Assembly (NCBI RefSeq): GCF_932294415.1
Contig: NC_065538.1
Location: 25,259,957 to 25,323,956, forward strand
Source: Quercus robur
Lineage: Eukaryota; Streptophyta; Magnoliopsida; Fagales; Fagaceae
Reading direction: 5' to 3'
DNA: 64,000 bases
Part shown: positions 9,251 through 21,787 of the stretch, in pieces
How the letters are laid out: each line of letters opens with the position of its first letter
Numbering within the stretch: position 1 is the stretch's first letter
Translations under genes and position numbers: made by a program
Notes under the pieces: generated by a model
Told to the model about the DNA's origin: nothing
Databases searched by the model: none
What the model saw: the letters and a program-made list of their open reading frames with translations, nothing else

Positions 9251-12200
9251 ATTATACTTATGATGATACACAACCTTTCTCTGGTTTGTTGATAGTATGA
9301 AATAAACACAACCTAAAAGATCTAATTGTTGGGAAATCTACTAACATAGCCTGCAAGTTTTTTCTAATTGTTTGTTTGTGCTGCCACTTTAATGTTCATT
9401 AAACTTCCATGCACGTAGATGCTGCTTTGGTGCTCCTTGGAAACATAATTTCATATGTGAGTACCAGAACGTGTATCCTCTTAGACTGTGTTCTCACACT
9501 TTATTTGCATTATCCTTTTTTCTAAGAAATTAGGTGATGCCTTCTATAATAATCCATTTACAAAAATGTACATGCTTTTATTCTGAAAGTGTTTATATGT
9601 CACCTATTCTTTTTCCAAGATTTAATAAACACGTCTTACCTTAGGATTTAATAAAAGAATGCCATCAGTGTAAGTGCATTTTACTTTGATTACATGTCAG
9701 TGGAAACAAATTCCTTTTGATTCTCCATGCCTGCTTCTTTATGGTCTTATAAATAGAGGAACTAAGGAGAAAACATTTGTATTACTTAGGATGTTAGTAT
9801 GTTTTGTCAATTTTAGTTGACTATCTAATTTATGTGATATGTGTAGTAAACACTTTTTTTGTTAGGTACATATGTGCATGTAAGCACTCATAAATTGTTG
9901 ATTTTCCATTAAAAGACAGCCGCCATTGTATGCTTTATTCTTGTCTAAGATAGAATTTGTTAGCATGATGTGCTCATTTTAAAGGTGGAGGGTTGAAATT
10001 TCCACCCAGGATGCATTTACAGCTTATACAATGGCACTGCCATCTTAACAGTTAACTAATCAACCTTTTAATTTTGGTGGTTACATTCTAGAATTATTGT
10101 ATTAGACCTTTGTTAACATTGTGACATATTTTGTCAGTTATAGCCTTTTGGTCTTTCCAAACACTTATCTATTTGATTGCTTCCATTACCAGCATTGATA
10201 TTTCTTTGGCCACAGCTCCCGAGAAACCATTACAAGTGTTATGATTAGTATATATGCTAGGCAAAATTAGTTATAATGATTAGAAACATCATATAAACGA
10301 AATGTCTTGTGTTAGGGCAATTTAATTTTTACCCTATTCACTTCTTGAGAATAACAAAACACAAGGTACTTGTCAACTTAATGAAGCTGGGGTAGAGTTG
10401 TAGAACATTTAAATTTCATTTGAGTTTGGGTTTTATTGACTTTTGTATGAGTCAGAATGTATTCTTGCATTGGCCACACATCAGATCTTTCTTCAAGAAA
10501 TCGAGAATGCAATTTACTTAATGCTTACATGGTGTGTTTTTCTATGTAATGAGTTTCAGTTGTGGGATGTGTACCAACATGTGTACTTGTACATATTCAC
10601 TTTCTTCATTTTTGGGCACAGTGACATTCGTGACATTTTAAATCTCAGGAAAGAGTCTCCTGAGAGTAGTTTTGGGTCGTGCTAACTGGAAGGTTTGTTT
10701 GCTTATAGTTTTATGAATATGACATACTCTTTAGTTTTCTAGTTCTCATTTGGTTTACATTATTTCTAATTTATTGAAGCATAGATGTCAATGTTGATGC
10801 TAAAATCTGTTGTGGCACTCGTGAATGTGATCTTAAAGACTGGAGCTTCAAATATTTTAGTTTACAGCGCAGAAATAATCCTTATGGGTTAGAATTCTGA
10901 AGTTCAATGTTCTAAAAGATCTTGTGTCTAAGAAATATGCATTATTTTTGGTAAACATGACTCTTAGGTGATAAGATTACTTTCATCCATTGTGCTTTGT
11001 AGTCTCCCTGTATTGGATATCTGTGACTAAAAATATCTCAGTCAGCTCATATTTCCTTGGTCTGGTTTTGGCTGATGAAGGAATGCATCATTTAGTTGAT
11101 TGTTTTTTCTCATCCTTGAAACTTAAAAGGGCTTGAACTCTTACTTGTGTTTGAGAAGTTGACTAGTAGATGTTCTTGCATAGCTGGCCTATGCTCACCT
11201 TGACCACCACAGCACCACAGCTACTGTCTTAATGTGACCATGATAAAAGTATTTTTTTCAATTATAACTCCTAGAAAACAAAAGAGGCAGGAATTTTAGT
11301 TTACTAGGGTAAAAAATATGTATAGACCCCTAGGAAAATTGTATGGTTATGCCAAAATTATTTTAACCGAATCCTTAGCTTTATGAAACCTTAAATATTA
11401 TCCATACTTCAAAAAGCCAGAGATTGACATGTTCTTCTTTTGAAACTATTGTGATAGACTTACATTTTGAAGTCGCATATGGACCTTTGGTGTTTTATTT
11501 TGCTATTAGTTGAAGATGTTTAATAAGATGCTTTATATTTCCTTTCTTCTATTTGATGTATATTTTTCACTTTTAAAGCCTGCACGCTTGAATTATTGAT
11601 AAATTATGTTAGTTCTTGGACTTCAATTTCCTGAAAGTTGAAGTACTTCTCTGATATTCTTGAATTTCCTGGGTTCTTTGGCAGTATTTGGAGGAACTAA
11701 TGGGATGCTTGTGGTATAAACTTAGTTGCACCTGCAGAGTTAATGTGCTCATTTTGTTCACTAAGAATTTGTCTTAGTGTGTGTGAACAACCCTCTTTGT
11801 TAATATAGTTTTCTCCAACATAGGTAGGGAAACTGCTATCATATATGTCATAGGTTGCACCTCAGTTTATTTGAGGACACTTTGTAGAGATAGGGACATG
11901 AAATTTTAAGTATTGAAATACAGCACAAAAATGAAATTATAAGTTTGTACTTAGCTTTGTGATTATTTTTTGGGACTTTCCCCCTTTATCTTGTTAAACC
12001 TGACAAAGGAAAGAACATCTGGGATTGACACTTTCTTACATACATCCTAACATGTTGGAAAAGGAGCTGACATAAACACTATGCTCACAAAATTACTAGG
12101 GGCCAATATTTGTCTACGGTTTAATGTATCAATTGAGGAATCAGAAAAGGATGGTGTCTGCTCCCTTAGAAGGAAAAAATAAATTGTTTCTCACTTCATA

Positions 12201-12700
12201 TGCTGTAAATAAAGTTGTGATATTCCTCACATTGTTTTTACATGACATTCTCCAATACAAAGTAGGGTGACATCAGTTTCAAGTGTTTCAAAAAGCTGTC
12301 CTTCCGTTGAGCTGGAAATGATTTAGGGTCACATAATTCAACCCTGTAATCAGATTGTATTCGTTCCATAAGGCATGGATACTTTGATAATTCTTTCGTT
12401 CCCTGTAAGTTTCTTGTACAGGATGCTTCAATTTTTAAGCTAACCAAAGTGTATGATCTTCTGTTTAAGAAATAGAAATGGCAACATCTTTGTGGGACAT
12501 GGCATTATTTACATGCACACAAACTTATAAATTTGTGTTATATTATGCTGTAATATTAGGCTTGTAACATCAAGAAAATTGGATTTAGTTATTTATCAAA
12601 ATGAAAATTTAGATTTAATTAGGATTAATTCTTTGTTTGACTAAGATCATTAAATGTGACAGTTTTTTTGCTCCATTTTTCTTTTTCTAACATGTTTTAT
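9250..12700 (+). other. Intron-like DNA with two short exon-like islands
   Basis: Mostly T-rich noncoding sequence. Two islands have clean borders: 9419-9456 (AG before, GTGAGT after; reads AALVLLGNIISY) and 10649-10692 (CAG before, GT after; reads KSLLRVVLGRANWK). They may be upstream exons of the ATM-like pseudogene or of another decayed gene; I cannot assign them. Part of 10230-10370 recurs at 20930-21060. Confidence 0.4.
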
Positions 12701-12710
12701 TTGATCCCAG

Positions 12711-15700
12711 GTTTATTGGCTTTGCATTGATCATCTTCTTGTAGCTAAATCAGCAGTTATGAGTGTTGTGAGTGTTGAAGATTCTCATAAATCTTGTCTT
12801 TTTTGTTTTTTTGTCTTTTTTGTTTTCTTTTTTGGGTCTTCTTGATCACCAGTTTCCACTTCATGTTGAAATACTAGTCTCAGCAGTCACTCAAATCAAC
12901 GAACCTGACAGCTTGTATGGGATCATCCAGTCACACAAGGTTAGTCTATATTATTTACCTTTCTGAATGTCCTTACAAGAACATTATCAGTATCTTTTGT
13001 GCCCTAGTGCTGATTGTGTGTAGTGCTACTTGGAGTGTTGTACTTAGGGAGATTTTTTGTGTACCACTGTGCCCCTACCCCCAAAAAACAAAACCCTCCC
13101 CAGACAACCCAAAAAAGAGATTTTTTTTTTATTTTTTATTTTTTGTGGTGGGGGGAAAGAGAATAAAAAAGAGAGAAGAGGGGAAAATGGGAGAAAAGGT
13201 CTAATAGTTAAACCCTTTGCTATCCCTCATATGAAAATAAATGGCAAATGGTGCAAATCAGTAATTTTTTTGGCCCCTGCTTAGACGTTTTGTTTAGTGT
13301 GCCTAGTTAGATCTTATTCTCAATTTTTATATTGACTTGAATTTTGAAACTTTAGTAGTCCATTGATGAAGTAAATGATGACAATGGTGGTGGAGTGTGG
13401 CATGTGAAATAATCTGTAAGTGAATGTGGGGGAACTAATGAATGGTTGGGATCAGTTATGCCTTCATGGTATTTTGAATCTACCTGTGAAATCTTGAAGG
13501 GTCTAGACTCTAAAATTGTGGGAAGTGGACCATGACATGTAGCTATGACTGTTTTTCATTTTAATTCTACTTTCTTTGGATTTTTGACCTTGGATTATGA
13601 GTCATGCGATGGACTTGTTATATTGTTCTTTAGCAAGGTTTTGGGCCAAAGTAGAACTACTAGTCTGACTCAAACGTGGCTTATGTTTTTTTTTTTTTTT
13701 TTGGCTATCCAAATTACCTTTTTAAGAGCTCAATTCCTAAACTGTCCAAACAAAATAATATTTAGAACTTAAATTAAGGTTTTGATTAATAAAATAATCT
13801 TATTCAATAGATAAAAAGAAGAAAGAAAGGAAATTAAGGTATATTTAGTTTGGCTTTGTATTTGTAGAAATACACACACATATTAGCAATAATCTTGAGA
13901 CAATACACCAGTACACACAAGTACTAAAACATTTTGTTCTAGTGGCTAACTTGAAAGAGCCACCAATATGGTATTTATAACATTGGTGTAATGTAAACAT
14001 TTCAATAATAAATTTCATGATTTGAAATGAATACTCTTGATATATACTTGTAAAGAGACCATTTACCCCTTCAATACATAGCCAAAATTGAGAAATCATT
14101 TGAACTATGCTGCAACAAGTCACACTTTACCATAAGTTACTAATTACAAAGCATAAAAAAACGTTAATAAGTAGCTCATGGTGCTGACCTCACAGTTAAG
14201 GGGTATAATTTTTAATTTTTTATAATCCATAGATATTTCATATAATGTAGGAGTAGGACATGTGAATGTATATTCAGTGCACTTAACAAGTGTACCAAGA
14301 AAAGAACGTATTTTCATCAAAATATTTTTCATTTCTACAAGTTAGTTGCTTGAGGGCATTGTAGGAGGGAGATTGTGATGAATTTTGTGGAAAATTGAAA
14401 GATTCAAAGCAGGTATTCATCAAAATTTCATATTACTAAACCAATAACTGGACTTTATGTAATCAACTTATGTTTCATTTGTTTTAGGAGCTTGTGTTGT
14501 CTGTTTTCCGTGCAAGTGAAGAGAGCACCGAATACACCTACTCAACAATAATCAAACTCCAGGTACTTATTATACCTGTAATACAATGCTTCTAACATAG
14601 AGTGCAATAGCCAGTAGTAGCGACCTTTTGGAAATCAAGTCCAAATTATAACTTTTGGTTTTTTTTGACATAGGTATAATTCTCTTTAGATAATTAGAAT
14701 TGATTTTAGTCAATCCTGGTAGTTGCTGAACTTCTAGAAAACCTATATTTAACAGATTTCTTTTCAATAAATGTTGATTTTGGTGGGCACCAACGCAAAG
14801 TCGAGTATGTTTTTGAATGGTTTGAAATTCTGTAAAATTTTATTACCTAAATCACTGTGCAGGTATGTGGTTCTTTGATTTTGCTTATAATGAATATAAA
14901 ATATATATATTTTTTCTTTATATAGTGTTTGTTTCAAATTTCTGCTACGTCAATGTCCCCTGTGTAGGTTGGATAAGCATGAGAAGATCACTTGGAGATG
15001 CCTTGTAGAATGCCTTTGAAGAAACCACAATGAAGAATATGCCAATTGTCCAATTTCGGAGTTTCAAATGAAGAAACGGAGGCCAAAATCGGAATCTACG
15101 CGAAAAACTGAGCAAGATATGCCCTTTTGGAAATTTTGACTTTTGGTCAAAAGTCAACACAAAAAGTCAAAGTCAACTGATCCAGAGTCAAAGTCAACAG
15201 TCAAAGTGCTCACGGGTCAGATCCGAGTGGTCCGGGTCGGGTCGGTCCGGTCAACGGTCAGCTAGGTGACGTGGTGCTGACGAGACGACACTGCTGACAT
15301 GGCTGATGACGTGTCGCTGATGTGGACTAGGGCTGACGTGGATAGGTGACGTCATTCGGTGACGTCACACGTCATTAGCAGCAGCTCTTTGGCGCGTGTT
15401 CTATTCTACCGGCGCGTGTCTGGAACTTCCGAAGGCGCGTGGAAGCGCGTGCAAGGGAGATTGATGCTCGGACTTTGGTGGTTTGGCAGATCGGCGAGGT
15501 ACGAGGCCGTCATGGCGGTGCGTGTAACCATAGGAGAATCTGACCCTGTGAAATCAGCGGCGGCGCGTGGAGAAGTCGCTAGAAACTGCGCTAGCGCGTG
15601 GTGGCGCGTGCAGAGTCGTATGACCACCAGATTCTCAGGCCAAGTAGATCGGTGGACGAGAAGGCCGTCTTGGCGGCGCGTGTGACTGAGATCTAGCCTA

Positions 15701-16115
15701 GGAGTCGAGAATCTGCGGCGGCGCTTGTGAGAGTTCCAGGAGCCATTGTCCGCGCGTGGTGGCGCGTGCAGCTTCCGTCGGAGGTCAGGTTCCTGGGTTT
15801 TGGTCGCGATATGCCGTGGAGCATTTTTTATCATCTTGGCATGGCTTGGGATTTACGTTGGACAGCATCTTCATGTGGGAGAATAGAATTCAGTCTTACA
15901 AATTCATACCTTTAGCATACCAAATTGCATCAACAATGGGTAGCTCAAAGGACACTTCGGGGCACATAATTTTTGGTTTGAAATTGAGGTAAAATTTTTA
16001 TACTTTATAGAGTTGGGTGTTTGTTTTTAACCAGGATTGTTGGACTATGCAGTTTGCTTTGGTTTTACTGGTGAAGAAAATGGCCATTGACCATCCATAC
16101 CACACAATCTTTCAG
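12711..16115 (+). pseudogene. ATM: ATM-type PI3K-like kinase pseudogene (FAT-region exons)
   Basis: The parent enzyme would be the DNA double-strand-break signalling kinase. Exons seen: 12711 to about 12765 (VYWLCIDHLLVAKSAV); 12853-12939 (FPLHVEILVSAV..., ending EPDSLYGIIQSHK) with a GT donor; 14488-14562 (ELVLSVFRASEESTEY...) with AG and GT; 15823-15975 (FYHLGMAWDLRWT, then in another frame RIQSYKFIPLAYQIAS); and 16053-16115 (FALVLLVKKMAIDHPYHTIFQ) with AG and GT. These match the order of the plant ATM FAT domain and its approach to the kinase domain. Family knowledge says several exons should lie between 12939 and 14488, and roughly 200 residues between DLRWT and RIQSYKF; they are absent. 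No kinase domain follows before the LINE at 16370. Frame change, missing exons and inserts make it a pseudogene. Confidence 0.75.
14945..15822 (+). repeat. CpG-rich insert with GCGCGTG and TGACG word arrays
   Basis: A GC-rich block interrupts the ATM-like pseudogene just upstream of the FYHLGMAW exon piece. It has repeated GTCAAAGTCAAC words (15140-15205), six TGACG words at 15265-15370 (two as TGACGTCA), and ten copies of GCGCGTG between 15390 and 15770 inside roughly 170-base diverged repeats. No coding frame is convincing on either strand. Base composition is quite unlike its surroundings, which points to an inserted element; the family is unknown to me. Confidence 0.6.
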
Positions 16116-16637
16116 GTATATAAGCTCTACTCCTTTCGCTGGTCTGAAGCATATTATATGGCTTTTGGTTTTCATCCAGGTCAGTTTTTTTACTTCATTT
16201 CATGTTACTTTTCAAGGAGAGGTTCTCAAGTAAGTGGCTTAAGCTGGTGTCTTTTTTATTTTTCTTGTCCGTTATGTGGCTTATATTTGACATATGTTTA
16301 TTTGGCTTATATTTGACATATGTTTATTGAGATGGATGATTTTGTCTTTATACATTATTTATTTTTTTTTATTTTTGATAAGTAAGAAGAGAATATTATT
16401 AATACAAGAATAGCAAGAAAAGCACACAAAGTTCACGGTAGTGAACAAAGGAAGAAAGAAACAAAAAGACAGAAGCAACTCCTAATCTATACTAATAGAG
16501 GAAAGAAAATCCAAAAGGGTAGAACAATCCGAATAGCCCCAACAACGAGACCAATCGAAAAGGGTCCACTGGCAATGCTCTAATAACTGAACCACCATTT
16601 TCTCCTCATTCTCAAAAGACCGACGATTCCGTTCAGT

Positions 16638-17333
16638 CTAAATAGTCCACATTAAACATCCTGGAACCAAATCCCAAATATCTGAGCTATGCTTCCCAAG
16701 CCAATGATACCAGCAAAATAATAAGTCCACAACTGAACCTGACATGACCCATTCCATCCCAAACAACCAAAGCATAAACATCCACAAAGAATGAGCTATC
16801 GGACAAAAAAGTAATAGGTGATCTACAGATTCTGCATTACAACAACACAAACAACAACGATTCACCAAAGGGAGACCACGAAGCATAAGGTTATCCAAAG
16901 TTAGAATCTGACCATGGGCTGCTGTCCACATAAAAAAGGCCACCCTTTTAGGAACCTTAACTTTCCAAATTCCTTTTCAAGGGAAAGTGGAAGGAGTTAC
17001 ATTTCGGATCTTATGATAAAAGGATTGAGTATCAAACTTTCCATTGCCATTAAGATCCTAACAAAGCCTATCACACCCTCCTTCCCTAGGAATTCGAGTT
17101 TGGATGAAATGAAGAAAGGAGTAGTAAGCCGCCAACTCCTAATCATTGAAGTCCCTGTAAAAACTTAAACTCCACACTCTGTCATTATCACCCACAAAAG
17201 GGCTTAACACCTCAGAAATACAAGCCTCCTTATTAGCTGAACACAAAAATAACTGAGGATAAAGAATATTGAGAGGAACATCACCAGTCCACTTATCATG
17301 CCAAAAAAGAATACGAGAACCATACCCTACCAC
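16638..17333 (-). pseudogene. LINE ORF2 C-terminal zinc-knuckle region
   Basis: Reads MVGYGSRILFWHDKWTG at the start and CCLCCCNAESVDHLLLFCP near the end. This is the cysteine/histidine cluster found after the RT in plant L1 ORF2 proteins, thought to help target RNA binding. It is broken by stops around 17140 and 17060 between two open stretches (17333-17139 and 16943-16638). Confidence 0.8.
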
Positions 17334-17522
17334 AAAAGAGAAATGCTTAGTGTAAGTTTCCCACCCTTCACTAATACTCCACCATAACCCACAACCATGA
17401 GCCCTACTACAAGTTGTAGTGCACTAACCCCCTTTTCTTTCCCCATATTTCATGGCAATGACCCTTCGCCATAGATGCGAGGTTTCATGGCCATACCTTC
17501 AAAGCCATTTCCCTAATAGGGC

Positions 17523-19112
17523 CTAATTAAAAGGCACCAACTTCTGAATTCCTAAACCACCCAACTCACGCGGTAAGCAAACCTTTTCCCAAGTCACCAA
17601 AGAATATTTGAAACACTCAACTGCTAAACCCCACAAAAAGTTCCTTTGGATGCATTCCAATCTAGTCGCCACATCTTTAGGGATGGTAAAAAGGAAAAGG
17701 TAATACGTCGGAAGGCTTGAAAGGGTACTCTTCAGCAAGGTGAGTCTACCACCACCCTTTGACAAATAAAGTCGCTTCCAACCTGAAAGCTTCTTTTCCA
17801 TCCTCTCAAGGATCGGATTCCAAATAGAGGCCGTTTTGTACGAAGTACCTAATGGCATACCCAAGTAAATCATAGGCAAACTACCCACCCTGCATTGAAA
17901 GATATTAGCCAAATGATGAATGTTACGCACCTCCCCAATAGGGACAATTTCACTTTTCCCCACATTCACCTTTAGACCAATAAAAGCTTGGAAACAATTC
18001 AAAACTAGCCTAATAGAAAGAATCTGCTCTCTAGAGGCATCACAGAAAAGAATGGTATCATCAGCAAATAGGAGATGAGAAACCTGGATACCAGTAGAAT
18101 TAACAGGACCCACATGAAAACCCTGAATGAAACCCCCTTCCTTAGTTTTCTTCAGGATATGACTTAAAACCTCCATGATCAACAGAAAGAAAAGGGGAGA
18201 CAAAGGATTGCCTTGTCTGAGACCTCTAGAGCTACCAAAGAAATTAGAAAGAGATCCATTAAACAGAACTGAGAAGCGAACGGTAGAGACACAAGTCTTT
18301 AGCCAACTCCTCCATCTATCCCCAAAGCCCATTCTCTCCAACAGATAAAACAAAGCATCCCAATTCACATGATCGTATGCTTTCTCAATGTCTAGTTTAC
18401 ACACCACCCCCGGAGTACGACATTTCAGTCTACTGTCTAGACATTCATTAGCAATAAGCACTGAATCCAAAATCTATCTGCCACCAACAAAAGAATTCAG
18501 TGACTCCGAAATAAGTTTATCCAGCACCCGCCTCAATCTATTAGCTAAAACCTTAGACAACAGCTTATACACACTGCCCACTAGGTTGTTAGGCCTAAAA
18601 TCTTTGATATTTACAACATTATTTTTTTTGGGGATCAAAGATAAGAAAGAAGCATTCAGAGACCGTTCAAACTCTATGCTCCTATGGAAATGATCAAAGA
18701 ATGCCATAACATCTACTTCCACTACACTCCAGCATTTTTGAAAAAAAGCCATAGTGAAACCGTCAGGACCTGGGGCTTTATCACCCTCCATCTCATGAAG
18801 AACCTTTACCACTTCCTCCTTAGAAAATTCCCTCTCTAATTCAAGCCGCTCATCCTCCTCAATTCTAGCAAACTCTAAATCGTCCATAGAAGGGCACCAA
18901 GAAACTGACTCAGTGTACAACCTCTGATAAAAATTGACCACCCTAGACCGCACCTCTTCTTCATCCTCATAGAGGACTCCATCCACCTCTATACCCCGAA
19001 TATGATTAGTTCTTCTATGGGAGTTTGCAACCCGATGAAAAAAGCAAGTATTATTGTCCCCCTCCTTCACAAATAAAATCTGGGACTTTTGTCTCCAAGA
19101 AATCTCCTCCAA
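17523..19112 (-). pseudogene. LINE reverse transcriptase with one in-frame stop
   Basis: Two ORFs (19112-18474 and 18470-17523) are in the same frame, separated by one TAG at 18476-18474. Context (GGR*ILDSV) shows it replaces a glutamine codon, CAG to TAG. The N-terminal half has KAPGPDGFT; the C-terminal half has the catalytic FADD at 18068-18057. Without the nonsense codon the RT domain would be continuous, so this break is recent compared with the rest of the element. Confidence 0.85.
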
Positions 19113-19157
19113 AGAGGCAAGATGAGCAATCTCTCCTTTAATGTGAAAACGATGGGA

Positions 19158-19611
19158 TTACTCCTCCTGAGAAAGACCAGACAAGTCCTCCCTAGCATCC
19201 AAACCCAGCAATTCAGATAAAAGACATTTCTTCCTAAAGGCCAGATCCCCAAATTCCTCCTTATTCCACTTTTTCAAGTCCTTTTTAAGAGCTTTTAATT
19301 TACGAGCCAGAATAAAACTAGGAGAACATGAAAAGCGATACCCATTCCACCAATGCTGAACCCTTTCTACAAAACCCTCTTCTTTCAACCACATATTCTC
19401 GAACTTAAAGGCACTCCGACCTCTTTTAACATTACCCGCCACCACCAAAAGAGGGCAATGGTCAGAAACTACCCGAGGGAGTACCCTTTGAGACATGTTT
19501 CCAAAGTGATCTACCCAATCCATGGATGCCAAGGTTCTATCAATTCTTGACATACAAGCAGACTCCGAATCTCTAAACCAAGTAAACGAAGCCCCTTCAA
19601 GGGGTAAGGGG
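19158..19611 (-). pseudogene. LINE endonuclease C-terminal part
   Basis: Reads [13 protein letters not shown] at the left break, then SRIDRTLASMDWVDHF and SDHCPLL. These are the C-terminal motifs of the APE-type endonuclease, including the SDH catalytic histidine motif. The N-terminal half is missing at the inversion junction near 19611. Confidence 0.75.
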
Positions 19612-19625
19612 AGAGCTCGAGTGCG

Positions 19626-20530
19626 ATGGAGGCTCCTGGGTCGCCGGTGACTACGGTGTCGCTGAGGTCAACAACGACGCCGATGTTAGCAGCAGCGCCA
19701 GCAATAGCGGCGGCGCCGGCCAGTGCGATCAAGGCCTTTGGGTCACCGGTGACCACGGTGGCGCCGGCGAGTGTGTCGGAGGGGTCCGGGTCCAAGTTTT
19801 CCGGTGTGGAGGTGTCAAACTGGAGGTTGAGGGCTGAGAACCAGACTCCATTAGTTGGTGTTTTGGAGGATGGGTCGTCGGCGAAGCTGATGGGACCTGG
19901 GTATGTTGTTCATTCTGCTCTTCGGCATCAGGGAGCTGCCCAAAACTCTTTTTCTCCTCTATTGGGTCTGGGTAGTGAGGAGGATTTCTGTTTTGGAGAG
20001 AGAGAGGACTCCATGATGGTTTCAGGTGAGAAGGGAGAAAGATGGAGCCATTTGGATGGGGTTGAGATGTTACAGGTAGGGCCTGAGCAACCTCTGCTGC
20101 AGTGGAAGCACAGTGAAGTTAATCCTAGTGGTTTATTTCATGGAGAGGATGAGAATGGGTCTTAGGAGTGCTCACCTTTATCTAAATGGGATCCCAATGA
20201 TCATTAGGAGTTGGAGGTGATCCAGGAAGGTGGTGAGGGAGAGTTTCGAGGGTTAGCGGTGAAAAACTCGAAATGGGTTTGTAGCCTGATGAAAATTTTT
20301 TGTAGAATTGTGGGGTTTCCTATTGTTAAGCACGAAGATCAATGCCTGGCTTTGTTCCATCTTTTTGAACAAAATTGTGTTGATGTTGTTAGTGTTGGGT
20401 CTTCTTTAGATATTGTGAACTCTAAGTAGAAAGGGCTTAGGGAACTCAAAGGTTTGTTTTCTTCTATTAATTATGATGGGGGAGCATCTAAGGGGAGGAA
20501 CAAAGACCTCATTAGCATTTTCTTTGGGAG
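19626..20530 (+). pseudogene. Inverted LINE ORF1-like segment
   Basis: A 179-codon frame (19626-20165) is Gly/Ser/Ala-rich. It is followed, after stops, by CSPLSKWDPN and by VCSLMKIFCRI...HEDQCLALF and RELKGLFSSINYDGG. The same pieces occur in the same order on the minus strand at 48140-47640 in the second LINE (CEPLSRWEPL, LLMKFFCKM, AQCLALFRILE, RELKGLISYVNYDG). So this is ORF1 of the same LINE family, placed in the opposite orientation to the RT beside it. Confidence 0.65.
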
Positions 20531-20929
20531 GGGGGTTTTGGGCAGAATGAAGAGGAACAGGGTGGATTATAGAGGATAGCGTTTGCCTTTTGTAGATTTA
20601 CAAGGAAGGAAAGGGAGGAATTTAGAAGGAGAAACCCACCCATTTTGGTTTCCTATCCTTTCTGCCTATAATTGAGCAAATTGGGACAGGTTGGAATGTC
20701 TTTTAATGAAATTATGTGTATCCGAAAATATTGCTAAACCAAAAAGAAAGAAAGATGGGTGTAACAAGGCTTCAAAGAAAGCCCTTATCCTTTCCTCTAC
20801 TTTCTCTTCTACACATGTAAAATGGAGTGATAGACTCCTTATCTTTGCATTAACAATCACTTTAAAAACTCCCAATAATTTATGGGGGAAACAAATGAAC
20901 ACGCAAAAGTATTAGTCATAGCTTTTGCT

Positions 20930-21060
20930 AGCCCAACCTGAATTAAGCATGTTATGAGTTGTATATAAGCTAGGGGAAAATTAGTCATAATGTATTAGAA
21001 ACATCATATAAATAATATGTATTGTGCCTGGGTAATTTAATTTTTACCCTACACACTTCC
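20930..21060 (+). repeat. Dispersed repeat shared with 10230-10370
   Basis: Both places read TTAGAAACATCATATAAA and then GGCAATTTAATTTTTACCC or GGTAATTTAATTTTTACCC with a few differences. There is no ORF. It is either part of the same segmental duplication or a separate small repeat. Confidence 0.6.
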
Positions 21061-21165
21061 CTATAATTGCATAGTATTAGAAACACAACACACCACCCAT
21101 CATAAGATAGCGATTCAAAAAATGTATAATTGTATCTCTCTCTTTTGTTTCTTTTGTTGTTATAT

Positions 21166-21192
21166 TTGCATCTCTCTCTCTCTCTCTCTCTC
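21166..21192. repeat. (TC)n microsatellite
   Basis: About 12 TC units. Confidence 0.85.
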
Positions 21193-21589
21193 CTGCATCT
21201 CTGTCTTTTGTTGTTATAATATATGTTTCTTTTTGCTGTTAAATTCTGAAATTTTGTTGTTATCTTTTCTGATGCGCATTTTGCTCTATGACTATGAATG
21301 ACTTTTACAATTCTATTCCGTTGCCACTTTCATCCATATCTTAGATTATAGAATACTTACTCAAATTCAACTTACTTCAACTTGTGCATTATAGTCTTAT
21401 TGAGGATTGAAGCGTTGCTAAAATTTATTCTCGAACAGGTGATTTATCATTACACTTTCTTACTGATATGGAAAAACAAAAACTGTTTCTGTCAAATTCA
21501 GATTCAAAACCTTTTATATTGGTCTCATGTTTCTTACCAATGTGTCAATTCTTGCTAATGAAACTTTTTGTTCATAGATTTGATATTGT

Positions 21590-21738
21590 GGGTGTGCTAA
21601 AGCCTAACATGTTTCGTTGGGACTTTGCTTAAGATATTGAGTGACTATGGAACTTTAAATTGTGTTCAAGTCTATTACTTTTATTACCACTAAAGTTGTA
21701 GTTTCAGCATATGATAATGATGCCACTGAGTCATTTTT

Positions 21739-21787
<49 letters not shown>

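Larger units (their letters stand above)
16371..20530 (-). mobile_element. L1-type LINE, 5'-inverted and inactive
   Basis: The main part (16371 to about 19611) reads on the minus strand as endonuclease C-terminus, reverse transcriptase and C-terminal zinc-finger region. A T-run at 16355-16370 represents the poly(A) tail. From about 19620 to 20530 the same element type continues on the plus strand with ORF1-like sequence. This head-to-head order fits a twin-primed insertion with a 5' inversion and loss of the endonuclease N-terminus. Confidence 0.75.

Noticed and set aside
15359..15834. Overlapping ORFs of 108 and 142 codons on both strands in the GC-rich insert
   Set aside because: GC-rich DNA is stop-poor; neither frame shows a domain, and the repeats cross the frames.
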